The translations under genes were made by a program, and so were the position numbers. A DNA stretch of 64,000 nucleotides from Oceanobacter mangrovi (GTDB lineage: Bacteria > Pseudomonadota > Gammaproteobacteria > Pseudomonadales > Oceanobacteraceae): assembly GCF_019740315.1 (NCBI RefSeq), contig NZ_JAHXZR010000004.1:310001-374000 (forward strand), given 5' to 3'. The notes below the pieces were generated by a model. It was given only the letters and a program-made list of their open reading frames with translations. It was not told the DNA's origin and made no database searches. Numbering within the stretch: the first letter of the stretch is position 1; every line of letters starts with the position of its first letter. Shown here one piece after another: positions 43,529-53,252 of this stretch.

Positions 43529-44077
43529 ATGACAACTGAATCAAGCGATAAACAGAACCACGAATTAAACGGCGAATGGTTGCCGCTGCAAAATATCGAT
43601 CCCCATTGTTTTGCCTGTGGCCCGGATAATCCGCAGGGACTGCATATGCATTTTGCGACCGATGGCAAGCGTATTCGCGCCCGGCTGGTGGTACCTGAAC
43701 ATGTACGTGGCTGGAGCAATATCGCCCATGGTGGTGTAACAACGACCGTGCTGGACGAAACCATGGCCTGGGCCTGCATTTATTTTCTGCATCAGTTCCC
43801 ACTGACCCGTGATATCCAGGTCCGTTTCCGCAAGCCTGTGATGGTAGGAGACCAACTGACTGCCATAGCCAGCCTGCAAAGTCTCGATGAGAAACGTCGC
43901 AAGTTAATCATCAGTGCCAGTCTCTACAACCAGCAGCAACAATTGGTGGCAACGGCTGAGGGGGATTTTGCACCTTTCCTGCCAGCGGATTTTGCCGCGC
44001 TGAAGCTGGTGCCTGAAGAAGATCTGCAGCGCCTGACGGCGATGTTTTCAGAACAACCTGCTGGCATGCCTGAATAA
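43529..44077 (+). CDS. PaaI-family hotdog thioesterase
   Basis: The 182-residue product has the hotdog signature NIAHGGVTTTVLDETMAWA (near residue 68) and PHCFACGPDNPQGLHMHF near residue 26, common in PaaI-like acyl-CoA thioesterases. The substrate is not known. It has an AGACCTG region upstream rather than a strong ribosome site. It is divergent from the DnaT-like gene. Confidence 0.85.
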   Translation: MTTESSDKQNHELNGEWLPLQNIDPHCFACGPDNPQGLHMHFATDGKRIRARLVVPEHVRGWSNIAHGGVTTTVLDETMAWACIYFLHQFPLTRDIQVRFRKPVMVGDQLTAIASLQSLDEKRRKLIISASLYNQQQQLVATAEGDFAPFLPADFAALKLVPEEDLQRLTAMFSEQPAGMPE

Positions 44078-44171
44078 GGCTGCTGTGGAATAAACGAGGG
44101 ATAAAAGTGCCGGAATAAATCTCAGCCTTCCGGGCTTGGTGTCGCAGGTTGGGGACGTGTTCTGCCCAGGT

Positions 44172-44588
44172 TCAGAAGAACCTGGCCAGTAATCCGGGTT
44201 TTTTCTGGATGCGCATCTTCAGCTTGCCTTCCGCATGCTGACTCAGTTCCTCGAAGCGTTCGCGAATGTAGTCGCTGCTGCCAGATGCCTTGACAATTTT
44301 TTCCTGCGCCATGCCAAAGGTCTGTTGCCACAGGCATTTGGGTTTCCATTCATCCGGTACGTTCCCGACCGGCACCACCAGTTCGGTATCACGCAGGAAA
44401 AATTCGACATACAGGGAAATGCGCGGTTTGAACGACGACACTACAGTACTGACCCGACTTTCAATTGACCATTGGCCACCGCGTTTGATCGTCAGGTCTG
44501 TGTGGTGATGAATGGCCCCACGGATACTGAATTGATCAAATCTGAAAGTATGCTGCTCCACGGCTTGCCGGGTTACTTCTTTGCTCAT
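44172..44588 (-). CDS. Hypothetical protein
   Basis: The ATG at 44586-44588 with an AGGAG site gives 138 residues (MSKEVTRQAVEQHTFRF). It looks like a beta-rich globular protein (IRGAIHHHTDLTIKRGGQW, ISLYVEFFLRDTELVVPVG) followed by a helical segment and a basic Phe-ending tail. I do not recognise a family. It has no signal peptide. The gene borders an A+T-rich stretch to its right. Confidence 0.65.
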   Translation of the reverse strand: MSKEVTRQAVEQHTFRFDQFSIRGAIHHHTDLTIKRGGQWSIESRVSTVVSSFKPRISLYVEFFLRDTELVVPVGNVPDEWKPKCLWQQTFGMAQEKIVKASGSSDYIRERFEELSQHAEGKLKMRIQKKPGLLARFF

Positions 44589-44950
44589 GAACCACTCCTG
44601 TTGGTAAACACCATTCATAAGTCCAGCCAGTCATTCTTGTTTTCTGCACCAGTGCCCTGCCAGTCGCTTGTTGATCAAGATGTCATTTGGAAGGGCCGAC
44701 CAATGCTGACTCACGCAAGTGTCAAAATAAAGAACTCTGTAACGAAATTTGTTCTCAAATGGACAATCAGTGAGTTCGTGTATCAATTGTTCACTGTGCT
44801 GGACTTTGGTGTGAAAAATACATTGATTGTTCGTATTTTTCTATCTGCTTGTTCCGTAATAAATTGTAAGTACAAATTATTGTTCCAAATTTGTTTTTTA
44901 TCAGGATCAGTCGTGAAAATGCTAATCGGTTTGAGCTTCTGTGAAATCGA
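44589..44950. other. A+T-rich intergenic stretch without a supported gene
   Basis: This 362-bp piece is clearly richer in A+T than its surroundings, especially 44740-44950. A 167-residue plus-strand open frame (44472-44975) crosses it but lies antisense over the hypothetical gene and has a composition unlike coding sequence here. The stretch could be a remnant of transferred DNA. I see no tRNA, repeat or terminator. Confidence 0.5.
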
Positions 44951-46219
44951 TCATAAGACTGAATTTGAAGAGTAACTGTCGGGTTTGTCTTTTTTGATTG
45001 TTTTTTGAGCAGTCTTCTGTTTTGGTGAAAGTTTGTTCAGTTTTCGGTTTTGGCGTCTTTGCCACCACAGATAAACCCCGGTATAGACCAGCCAACTGGT
45101 AAGCAGGCCACTTAGCAGTAAAACCAGCTGCCAGGCGATACCAAACACCTGGCCCATATGCAGGGCATAAATCCAGCGGGTGATGGTGTTGCCGGCATAT
45201 TGGCCGCTCGGGAATGTCACCAGCAGGCGTTCGCCGCTGCGACTGTCAAAGAAAATCTGGGTCTTGCTCTGATCGTCGGCAAGATCACGGTCGGAGTTGA
45301 CCCGATAGCGATAGGTCCCGCGATTGCGATTGTAATCCAGTGTGCCTTCGGCCCGGATATCGACCTGATAGTCCTGCTCAACGGCGGCGACCAGCAGACG
45401 AGCTTGTGTCAGTGCCGCAGCGAAGTCGAGATCCAGGCTGCTGTCCCGTTGGTGGTCACTGGCTGGCAAGTGGTGATTGGGGTTCTGGTAGCCGAACAGC
45501 GGCACCATCACGGCCTCATAAACGGGCTTCAGATTCAAACCCACGCTGGACCAGGCAAACATCAATAACAACAGCCAGATCCACAAGCCGCCAGCCCGAT
45601 GCCAGTCGAATCGGTAGCTGAGTTTTTTGCCGCTGTTTCTGATCGTCAGAGCCCGTTGCCAGCGTTGCCACAATGGTTTTCTGCCCGGTCGTTTTGACCT
45701 CGGTGGCGCCGCGATCCAGAGCGCAGCGAAGCAGTCGATTGTCCATACCAGCGCAACGATGCCGAGGATGGTGGCTCCAGTGGTTCCGGCAATGGCCAGT
45801 TTGCGGTGCAGCAAATAGATAAAACCCGGCAGGTTACGCCAGCTTTCGCTGAGTTTGCCATGGGTGCGCTGGCCGAGAATCTGGCCGGAATAGGGGTCAA
45901 CAAACAGCTGGTCGAACTGATCCGTGCCTTTGACGTAAAACAGCGTGCTCTGGCCTGGCGTGCTGTCGAGTGGCAGTCGGGTGATACTGCCGCCATGATG
46001 ATTGGCGTAGTCTCGGGCAATGGCCAGCTGTTCAACAGCCGTTAGTTGTTGGGCTGCCGGGGTTACCGTCATCAGCTGCGGGTTCAGTGCATGATCAAGC
46101 TCATGATAGAACGCCAGCACGGCGCCAGTCAGCGCCGTCAGCAATACAAACGGGGCCAGACAAAGTCCGGCCCAGCGGTGAACAACCACCAGGGTATGGC
46201 GGCTCAGTAATGGTTGCAT
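44951..46219 (-). CDS. PepSY-associated transmembrane protein (iron-uptake associated)
   Basis: The 422-residue product has about four membrane helices and the PepSY-TM layout: VVHRWAGLCLAPFVLLTALTGAVLAFYHELD at the start, LLHRKLAIAGTTGATILGIVALVWT, FDWHRAGGLWIWLLLLMFAWSSVGLN and a last YALHMGQVFGIAWQLVLLLSGLL. Conserved His residues suggest haem or electron transfer, and relatives (PiuB/FsrB type) reduce ferric siderophores. It starts 11 bp after the TonB receptor, in one operon under a Fur box. Confidence 0.87.
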   Translation of the reverse strand: MQPLLSRHTLVVVHRWAGLCLAPFVLLTALTGAVLAFYHELDHALNPQLMTVTPAAQQLTAVEQLAIARDYANHHGGSITRLPLDSTPGQSTLFYVKGTDQFDQLFVDPYSGQILGQRTHGKLSESWRNLPGFIYLLHRKLAIAGTTGATILGIVALVWTIDCFAALWIAAPPRSKRPGRKPLWQRWQRALTIRNSGKKLSYRFDWHRAGGLWIWLLLLMFAWSSVGLNLKPVYEAVMVPLFGYQNPNHHLPASDHQRDSSLDLDFAAALTQARLLVAAVEQDYQVDIRAEGTLDYNRNRGTYRYRVNSDRDLADDQSKTQIFFDSRSGERLLVTFPSGQYAGNTITRWIYALHMGQVFGIAWQLVLLLSGLLTSWLVYTGVYLWWQRRQNRKLNKLSPKQKTAQKTIKKDKPDSYSSNSVL

Positions 46220-46230
46220 TACCTGTCTGC

Positions 46231-48336
46231 TCAGAAGTTGTATTTAACCCCCAGGGTACCGGTACGACCGAGGCCCTTGGAGTAATAGCTGGCAATTGAG
46301 GTTGCCTGGGCATTGGTCGGGAAATAGTCCTCGTTCAGCAGGTTTTCGATACCGCCGTAGATTTCCCACTCATCCAGCTGCCAGCTGGCACTGATATCCA
46401 CCAGTTGATAGCTGCTGACTGGGCCTTGCTGGGTACTGTAAGTCCCGCTGTCGTTGGGCTCGAATTCCTTGCGGTCAGCGATGTGCATGTAGCTGAGGTT
46501 AATGCTGCTATTCAGCGTTGGTTGCCATTTGGTAAACAGGGTGAACTTGTCCGGGTATACCTGACGGCCGTCCAGTGGTTCACCAGTATCCGGGTTTTCA
46601 CCTTCCAGATGGCTGTAGGTAGCCAGAACACTGAGCGATTCGTTGACGTAAAGATCGGCAGCGACTTCCCAGCCACGCATTTCCTGCGGTTCGCGGGTCG
46701 GCATAAATATGCCGGTGTCGGCGTTGTATTCGGTGCCTGTGCCGAGTTCAGAGGTACTCTTGTAGGCTGAGAACTCGAGATCCAGAAGGCCAAGGCTGCT
46801 GCTGAAACCGACTTCGTAGTGTTTTACCTTGGACGGCTCGGTACGGATGTCGGCCATATCAGTCACTGTGGCGGTACGCAACAAGCGGCCGAGGTCAGGA
46901 ATTTCGAGACCTTCCGAGTAGGAAATGAAGGGGTTGAAGGCATCGATGGCGATGTAACGCATACCCAGGTTATAGGTGGTGGCAGCGTATTTCAGCGTAC
47001 CGCCCTTGACGTCGACCGGGGTCGAGCACTGGGTAGCAGAACGGCAGAGCTTCAGCGTGCTGTAGTCATCAACCACAATATCGGTGGTTTCGCGACGGGC
47101 TCCAGCCTTGAATACCCAGTCCTGATTAACAGTCCACTTGCCTTGCAGGTAGGCCGCGCGGGCTGTCATGTCCATTTCCGGTACCCACATACGGCCGTCG
47201 ACCAGTGGCTGTGAAGTGATGTCGTTGAGCCAGTCAACGCCATACAGCAGGCTGGAGTCCACCAGATCTCCACCGAAGTCGGAGCGCAGGCTCAGTCTCA
47301 GACCCTGCTTCTCCGAACGGATGATCGACTGGCCACCATCATAGCCTTCATCCGGGTTAGCCAGATTGCTGGAGAAGAAAAAGACGTTTTCAATTTTCTG
47401 CTGATAGGCGTCGGCGGTCAGGCTGGTGTTATCCAGCAGGTTGGCGTCTTCGTATTTCAGCATCAGGTTGTAGTTGTTCTTTGGGCCCTGAGGCTCGCCG
47501 GGCCGGTCACTACCTGAGTTTTCAGTGGCGTAGGTTTTTTCACCTGTGTTCGGAACGCCGTTAACATCGACCAGATCGGTAGACTGCTGTGAGTCGTACA
47601 GGTTGTAGGTCAGCTGCAGCGACTTGTCGCTGTCGATGGCATAACCGAACTTGCTGAACAGGTTGGTGGTGTCGACGTCTGACAGGCCATAGACCAGGCC
47701 CTGGGTATCGCCATCAGCATCTTTTTGCTGGCCGCGGGCATCGTAAACTGCGTTCACGACATAGCTGAAACGGTCGATGGTGCCGGTTATGGTGCCGTCA
47801 AAACGATTGCCAAGGCTGTCTTCAAACTCAACCATGGAAAAGCGGCTGCTGAAACCGACGTCGCCGCTGAATTCAGAGTCGGCATCCGGCATGCGGGTGA
47901 TGTAGTTGATCACACCGCCGGAAGCACCGCTGCCGTAGACCGAGCTGGCACCCTTGACGACTTCAATGCGTTCCAGTGCGCTGGCATCAATCGTCCGTAC
48001 GCCCAGCGAGCCATCACGCAGCGGTGTCGATTGTGGTACGCCATCAATCAGCACCAGTGCCTTACGGCCACGCAACGATAAACCGCTGTTGCTGGTACTG
48101 CCGGTGCTGGGTCCAAGGCCTGGCACGCTGAACGACAGCATCTTCTGTAACTCTGGGCTGGTTTTCAGCTGCTGCTGCATGACTTCCCTGTCGATGATGG
48201 AAACAGACGCCGGTACTTCGCGAATCTGTTCAACCGACCGACTGCCGGTAACAATGACTTCTTCAACATCGTTGTCCGGGTTGGCACTGACATAACTACT
48301 GGCCACTATCGCGACAAACAGAAGCATTAAACGCAT
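46231..48336 (-). CDS. TonB-dependent siderophore receptor
   Basis: The ATG at 48334-48336 gives 701 residues; the longer frame upstream is read through a simple repeat and is not coding. A signal peptide (residues 1-18) is followed by the TonB box region DVEEVIVTGSR, a plug with VLIDGVP and VKGASSVYGSGASGGVINYITR, and a 22-strand barrel ending in VKYNF. No N-terminal signalling domain is present, so it is not the partner type of FecR. The ferric ligand cannot be told. It shares an operon with the PepSY protein. Confidence 0.93.
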   Translation of the reverse strand: MRLMLLFVAIVASSYVSANPDNDVEEVIVTGSRSVEQIREVPASVSIIDREVMQQQLKTSPELQKMLSFSVPGLGPSTGSTSNSGLSLRGRKALVLIDGVPQSTPLRDGSLGVRTIDASALERIEVVKGASSVYGSGASGGVINYITRMPDADSEFSGDVGFSSRFSMVEFEDSLGNRFDGTITGTIDRFSYVVNAVYDARGQQKDADGDTQGLVYGLSDVDTTNLFSKFGYAIDSDKSLQLTYNLYDSQQSTDLVDVNGVPNTGEKTYATENSGSDRPGEPQGPKNNYNLMLKYEDANLLDNTSLTADAYQQKIENVFFFSSNLANPDEGYDGGQSIIRSEKQGLRLSLRSDFGGDLVDSSLLYGVDWLNDITSQPLVDGRMWVPEMDMTARAAYLQGKWTVNQDWVFKAGARRETTDIVVDDYSTLKLCRSATQCSTPVDVKGGTLKYAATTYNLGMRYIAIDAFNPFISYSEGLEIPDLGRLLRTATVTDMADIRTEPSKVKHYEVGFSSSLGLLDLEFSAYKSTSELGTGTEYNADTGIFMPTREPQEMRGWEVAADLYVNESLSVLATYSHLEGENPDTGEPLDGRQVYPDKFTLFTKWQPTLNSSINLSYMHIADRKEFEPNDSGTYSTQQGPVSSYQLVDISASWQLDEWEIYGGIENLLNEDYFPTNAQATSIASYYSKGLGRTGTLGVKYNF

Positions 48337-48365
48337 TTGGTTATCATCCGTAAAGTTTATTGTTT

Positions 48366-48384
48366 TCGAATGATATTGATTATT
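48366..48384. promoter_or_regulatory. Fur box of the TonB receptor operon
   Basis: TCGAATGATATTGATTATT matches the Fur consensus at 13 of 19 positions and contains three NATWAT-type hexamers. It is about 30 bp upstream of the receptor start codon. Confidence 0.65.
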
Positions 48385-48435
48385 ATTTATTTCGTAAAGA
48401 AATTGTTGCTGCGTCAATAAGTGTCGGGTTTTGAG

Positions 48436-48491
48436 CTGGGGTCTGGGGTCTGGGGTCTGGGGTCTGGGGTCTGGGGTCTGGGGTCTGGGGT
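48436..48491 (+). repeat. Eight perfect 7-bp repeats (CTGGGGT), G-quadruplex-prone
   Basis: The unit CTGGGGT is repeated eight times without error and a ninth is broken (CTGGGAG). The plus strand therefore has eight GGGG runs separated by TCT, an ideal G-quadruplex sequence. It lies 100 bp upstream of the TonB receptor start, between the Fur box and the transketolase terminator. Confidence 0.95.
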
Positions 48492-48586
48492 CTGGGAGTC
48501 GCCAGGAGCGCAGACGTCTTGTCTGTATAAACACTGATTGGGGGATTAGAGGCCGGTAGCGATGGCGTTTTTCATACCCCAGATAT

Positions 48587-48614
48587 AACAAAGCCCGCGA
48601 TTGCGGGCTTTGTT
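48587..48614. terminator. Bidirectional terminator downstream of tkt
   Basis: AACAAAGCCCGC/GCGGGCTTTGTT forms a 12-bp stem with a 4-nt loop and has A and T ends on both sides. It lies 48 bp after the transketolase stop. Confidence 0.85.
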
Positions 48615-48662
48615 ATTGTGCTTTTGTGTTGCGGTTGTTTATGAGCGCCTGGGCTAACTGCC

Positions 48663-50663
48663 TCAGACGATGCTGTTAACCGCAGCAACCACGTTTTCAA
48701 CGGTGAAGCCGAATTCCTTGAACAGTTCGGCAGCGGGTGCTGACTCACCGAAGGTTTCCATACCCACAATCTTGCCTTGCAGACCAACGAACTTGTACCA
48801 GTAGTCTTTGTGCAGGGCTTCAACTGCAACACGGGCAGTCACGGAAGCTGGCAGTACCGATTCGATGTAGGCCGCGTCCTGCTTGCAGAACACTTCCGCA
48901 CAGGGCATGGAAACCACACGCACCTGCTTGTCGGTGATGGCTGCTGCTGCGTCCATCGCCAGGCCCACTTCGGAACCGGTGGCGATGATGATGGCGTCTG
49001 GAGTGCCTGTTTGTGGGTTAACAGCATCTTTCAGGATGTAAGCCCCCTTGGCGACGTTGGCAACCTGCTCGTCGTTACGCGCCTGGTGAGGCAGGTTCTG
49101 ACGGGAGAAAATCAGCGCAGACGGGCCGTTGGCGCGTTCAACGGCAGATTTCCACGCCACCGCAGATTCCACGGTGTCACATGGACGCCAGGTTTCCAGG
49201 TTGGGTGTATTGCGCAGTGAAGCGACCTGTTCAACCGGCTGGTGAGTCGGGCCATCTTCGCCCAGACCGATGGAGTCGTGGGTGTAAACAAAGATGGAGC
49301 GTTGCTTCATCAGTGACGCCATACGAACAGCGTTACGGGCGTATTCCATGAACATCAGGAAGGTCGCGCCGTAAGGAACAAAACCCTTGTGCAGGGCGAT
49401 ACCATTCATCATGGCGCTCATGCCGAATTCACGTACGCCGTAGAACAGGTAGTTACCGGAAGCGTCGTCAGCGCTGACGCCCTGGGCACCAGACCACAGG
49501 GTCAGGTTGGAACCCGCGAGGTCGGCAGAACCACCAAGGAATTCTGGCAGCAGTGGGCCGAATGCATTAAGAGTGTTCTGGGATGCCTTGCGGGACGCAA
49601 TGGTTTCGCCCTTGGCCTGACATTCAGCAATGTAGGCAGCGGCTTTTTCGCTGAAGTCGGCAGGCAGTTCGCCGCTCATGCGACGTTCGAATTCAGCCGC
49701 CAGCTCAGGGTAGGCTGCGGCGTAAGCAGCGAACTTGTCGTTCCAGCTCTGTTCGGCAGCAGCGCCTTTGTCTTTGGCGCTCCAGCCTTCGTAAACGTTG
49801 ACCGGGATTTCGAATGGACCATGCTCCCAACCCAGCTGGACGCGGGTCAGTTTGATTTCATCGTCACCCAGCGGGGCGCCGTGACAGTCTTCCTTGCCTT
49901 GCTTGTTCGGTGAACCAAAACCAATGATGGTCTTGCAGCAGATCAGGGTTGGCTGGTCGCTGTTGGCGCGGGCCGTTTCGATCGCCATCTTGATCTCTTC
50001 CGAGTCATGACCATTAACGTGACGGATGACCTGCCAGCCGTAGGATTCAAAACGGCCAGCGGTGTCGTCGGTGAACCAGCCTTCGACTTCGCCGTCGATG
50101 GAAATACCGTTGTCATCGTAGAAGGCGATCAGTTTGCCCAGTCCCAGGGTACCGGCCAGGGAACAGGCTTCGTGAGAAACACCCTCCATCATGCAGCCGT
50201 CGCCCATGAATACGTAGGTGTAGTGATCAACGATGTCGTGACCGTCACGGTTGAACTGGGCTGCCAGAATCTTTTCTGCCGTGGCCATGCCAACGCCGTT
50301 GGCGATACCCTGGCCGAGCGGGCCAGTGGTGGTTTCAACGCCTGGCGCGTAACCGTATTCAGGGTGACCCGGAGTCTTGCTGTGCAGCTGACGGAAGTTT
50401 TTCAGATCGTCGATGGACAGCTCGTAACCGCTCAGGTGCAGCAGTGAATAAATCAGCATGGAGCCGTGGCCGTTGGAGAGGATAAAGCGGTCGCGGTCAG
50501 CCCATTCCGGGTTGGTCGGATTGTGCTTCAGGAAGTCATTCCATAGCACCTCGGCGATGTCCGCCATGCCCATTGGGGCGCCTGGGTGGCCGGATTTGGC
50601 TTTCTGGACTGCGTCCATGCTCAGGGCGCGGATAGCATTCGCCAGTTCGGTACGAGAGGTCAT
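48663..50663 (-). CDS. tkt: Transketolase
   Basis: The 666-residue product has the full transketolase plan: [30 protein letters not shown] at the start, the thiamine-diphosphate motif [18 protein letters not shown]...FYDDN near 155-190, the [23 protein letters not shown] pyrimidine-domain motif near 460, and the C-terminal domain. It joins the pentose phosphate pathway to glycolysis. A GGAG site precedes the ATG. Codon bias is strong. It appears monocistronic. Confidence 0.97.
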   Translation of the reverse strand: MTSRTELANAIRALSMDAVQKAKSGHPGAPMGMADIAEVLWNDFLKHNPTNPEWADRDRFILSNGHGSMLIYSLLHLSGYELSIDDLKNFRQLHSKTPGHPEYGYAPGVETTTGPLGQGIANGVGMATAEKILAAQFNRDGHDIVDHYTYVFMGDGCMMEGVSHEACSLAGTLGLGKLIAFYDDNGISIDGEVEGWFTDDTAGRFESYGWQVIRHVNGHDSEEIKMAIETARANSDQPTLICCKTIIGFGSPNKQGKEDCHGAPLGDDEIKLTRVQLGWEHGPFEIPVNVYEGWSAKDKGAAAEQSWNDKFAAYAAAYPELAAEFERRMSGELPADFSEKAAAYIAECQAKGETIASRKASQNTLNAFGPLLPEFLGGSADLAGSNLTLWSGAQGVSADDASGNYLFYGVREFGMSAMMNGIALHKGFVPYGATFLMFMEYARNAVRMASLMKQRSIFVYTHDSIGLGEDGPTHQPVEQVASLRNTPNLETWRPCDTVESAVAWKSAVERANGPSALIFSRQNLPHQARNDEQVANVAKGAYILKDAVNPQTGTPDAIIIATGSEVGLAMDAAAAITDKQVRVVSMPCAEVFCKQDAAYIESVLPASVTARVAVEALHKDYWYKFVGLQGKIVGMETFGESAPAAELFKEFGFTVENVVAAVNSIV

Positions 50664-51001
50664 TTGTGACTCCAGGATATCGTTTTGTTCAGCAACGGCT
50701 TAAAGATTAGCAGGTGGGTAGTGCGCCGACGGATTTTCCGGGTCGTGGCACTGCCTGAAAGGCTGCGCATTGTCGCTCAGACGACCGGGCAGGGCAATGC
50801 CCAAAAGGGCTGGCTTTGACGCTACCTGTATTTCATGCGTCTTGTAGTTTTCCATGCGCGACAATGGTTCATTCCTGATGCCTTTGACTTTGCCGTCATT
50901 TCACTGCGTCCGCGCTCTTCTATACTGCTTGAATTGATCAATCAAATCGGGCTGAAACGGCTGGCTGTGAAGGGCTGGGTTCGACCAAGGCTGGAGCGAC
51001 T
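50664..51001. other. 338-bp intergenic region between tkt and the hybrid kinase
   Basis: This divergent promoter region holds no supported gene. Small inverted stretches occur around GGGCAATGCCC and GCCCAAAAGGGC (50793-50812), but no terminator, riboswitch or operator is recognised. Confidence 0.5.
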
Positions 51002-52555
51002 GTGACAGAAATCGAGCTGCTACAACGGCGCTATGAGCGTGAAAAGGCTGCCCGGCTGAAAGCTGAAAGCATCCTGGCCGAAAAGAGCCGCGAGCTGTAC
51101 GACCGCAGTGAAGATCTGCGCCAGCTAACCGTCAGCCTGGAAGAAAAAGTGCGTGAACGGACCCGGGAATTGTCTGAAGCGCGTGATCAGGCGCTGATCG
51201 CCGTGCAAACCAAAGCCGGTTTTCTGGCTCATATGAGCCATGAAATCCGCACTCCGATGAATGGCGTGCTTGGCATCATCACCATGCTGCTGGAAACCCA
51301 GCTTAACAGCCGCCAGCGCGAGCTGCTGAAAACCGCCGAAAGTTCCGGTTGGCACTTGTTGGGCATCATCAACGACATCCTCGATTTCAGCAAAATCGAA
51401 GCTGGCAAAATGCAGCTGGAGCCGATAGCGGTTGATTTGCCAGCCCTGCTGGAGGATGTGCTGGCATCCTTGCAGGTGCTGGCACGGGAAAAACAGCTGC
51501 AACTGCAATTCCACCGCGATCCCATGGTGCCGGAGCATTTGTTGCTTGACCCGTTACGCACCCGCCAGATTGTCACCAACCTGATCTCCAACGCCATCAA
51601 GTTCACTTCGCAGGGTGGGGTTTATCTCAACCTGCTACCGGCTGCCGAGCAGAAATTTATCCTGCAGGTGCGGGATACCGGCATCGGTATATCGGAGCAG
51701 CAAAGTGAGCAGATTTTTGAGGCTTTTGGCCAGGCGGACAACAGCATTGGTCGTCGCTTTGGTGGCACCGGTCTGGGACTGACCATCACCCGTGAACTGG
51801 TTGAACTGATGGGCGGCAGCATTGCACTCGACAGCGAACCGGGCCGGGGCAGCTGTTTTAATGTCAGCCTGCCATTGAATGAAGCACCGCTGGCAGATAA
51901 CGAATCATCGCCCCGCATGGAAGTGTCCCTCAAAGGCTATCGGGTATTGTTGGTCGACGACAACGAGGTTAACCAGCTGATTGCCCGTCATATGCTTGAA
52001 AAGCTGGGGCTGACGGTGATCGCTGCCAATGGTGGTCAGCAGGCGTTACAGTTGTTGCAGAACAACCCGATGCTGGCCGATGTGATTCTGATGGATTTGC
52101 AAATGCCGGAGCTGGATGGCTTTGAAACCGCTGGTCGAATCCGTCAGTTGCATCCGCATCTGATGCAGTTACCGATCATCGCCATGACCGCCCATGCCAG
52201 TGATGAAGACCGCTTGCAAAGTATGCACAACGGCATGGATGAACACCTGGCAAAACCGATCAACAGTCAGCGGCTGGGGGCGGTATTACGGGAATTTCTG
52301 GTGCATCAAAGCCCGGCTAACCAGCGCAGTACAACCCCGCTGGAGTTGAACTCGGTGCGGCTGCGACAATACCTTGGTGAAATGCGCGATTGGCTGTCGC
52401 GGGATCTGGTACGGGTTGAAGAGCTGGCGCTGGAGCTGTTGCGAGCCAGTGTGCCAGAAGCCGATCGCCACGACGTTGAGCGGATTTGCCAGCTGGCACT
52501 GGATTTTGATCTTGATGAGCTGGAGCAACAGCTGCAGCTCAAATTGGGTGGCTAG
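51002..52555 (+). CDS. Cytoplasmic hybrid sensor histidine kinase with receiver domain
   Basis: The GTG at 51002 follows a GGAGCGAC site and gives 517 residues. An N-terminal coiled coil (1-75) leads to HisKA (FLAHMSHEIRTPMNG, His near 80), HATPase (NLISNAIKFTSQGG, DTGIGI, GGTGLGLTI) and a receiver domain with VDDNEVNQ and the acceptor Asp in DVILMDLQMPELDG (near residue 366). The last 85 residues are helical and look like an HPt remnant without a His. There is no membrane helix or sensor domain, so it may take input from a partner. No regulator is adjacent. Confidence 0.9.
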   Translation: MTEIELLQRRYEREKAARLKAESILAEKSRELYDRSEDLRQLTVSLEEKVRERTRELSEARDQALIAVQTKAGFLAHMSHEIRTPMNGVLGIITMLLETQLNSRQRELLKTAESSGWHLLGIINDILDFSKIEAGKMQLEPIAVDLPALLEDVLASLQVLAREKQLQLQFHRDPMVPEHLLLDPLRTRQIVTNLISNAIKFTSQGGVYLNLLPAAEQKFILQVRDTGIGISEQQSEQIFEAFGQADNSIGRRFGGTGLGLTITRELVELMGGSIALDSEPGRGSCFNVSLPLNEAPLADNESSPRMEVSLKGYRVLLVDDNEVNQLIARHMLEKLGLTVIAANGGQQALQLLQNNPMLADVILMDLQMPELDGFETAGRIRQLHPHLMQLPIIAMTAHASDEDRLQSMHNGMDEHLAKPINSQRLGAVLREFLVHQSPANQRSTTPLELNSVRLRQYLGEMRDWLSRDLVRVEELALELLRASVPEADRHDVERICQLALDFDLDELEQQLQLKLGG

Positions 52556-52640
52556 CGGTTGCTTCCGGGCCTGGATGGCAGAATGATCAATAGACTGAAC
52601 GAGCTAAAAGAGTCGTTTCAGGGCCGCTATTTTATTACAG

Positions 52641-53243
52641 CTATTTTTTACAACGCCAGCTGGTCAGTTGCTGCCGGATAAAGTCATCGACCTGGTCTGA
52701 CACGGGAATATTTTGATGATCGATCTCAAACGTGACTTCCCAGTCGTCGAAGTAAAACATTCGATGGCAAGAGTAACCGGATGTCGATGCAATATAGTCG
52801 AAACAGTCTCCCCAATATTGGAAATCACCTTCCGCATCTGGCTTGTATGCACGCCATAAAAAGGTGGACTTATCTGCGGTATAAAGTCCGCTCGCCAATG
52901 GCTGTAAATCGTCTGGTTGCGGCTGTGGCACTTCCCGTTTTTGGGGTCTTTTATCCAGCATCAGGTAAATCCCCTGATATAGCTGGCTATCACGAACGAT
53001 TACCGTTGATTTGTAGCCATTGATTGCGGCGGCTATTTCTTCGGCTGAAAATTCTGCCTGAAGTGATTGCTCAGCACCGTCATCCGAGTCGAAATTCGGA
53101 TCAGATGAATAACTTAAGTCGATGCGTACCTCGCGATGGTCGGGGATACAAAAGTGTTGGTTCTCTGTTTGAGAGTCGCCCGTTTGGCCAGAACAGGCGG
53201 TGGTCGTAACAGCGCTCAGGGCAATAATAAGCAAGCGATGCAT
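52641..53243 (-). CDS. Hypothetical lipoprotein
   Basis: The 200-residue product has a short signal peptide with a lipobox-like TTTAC (Cys17), so it is likely a lipoprotein. The mature part contains several Cys residues (HFCIPDHREV, WGDCFDY, GYSCHRMFYFDDWEV, WRCKK) and beta-rich segments. I do not recognise a family. It follows the broken gene at 53253-53816 by 9 bp, so the two form an operon. A role as a partner (for example an immunity lipoprotein) is only a guess. Confidence 0.7.
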   Translation of the reverse strand: MHRLLIIALSAVTTTACSGQTGDSQTENQHFCIPDHREVRIDLSYSSDPNFDSDDGAEQSLQAEFSAEEIAAAINGYKSTVIVRDSQLYQGIYLMLDKRPQKREVPQPQPDDLQPLASGLYTADKSTFLWRAYKPDAEGDFQYWGDCFDYIASTSGYSCHRMFYFDDWEVTFEIDHQNIPVSDQVDDFIRQQLTSWRCKK

Positions 53244-53252
53244 GGACGATCC

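Noticed and set aside
44472-44975. 167-residue plus-strand open frame
   Set aside because: It is antisense to a gene with a good ribosome site and runs into an A+T-rich patch; composition and lack of a start signal argue against coding.
48337-48591. N-terminal extension of the TonB receptor with PRPQTPD repeats
   Set aside because: It is translation of the 7-bp simple repeat and the Fur box; the signal peptide at the ATG of 48336 is the true start.
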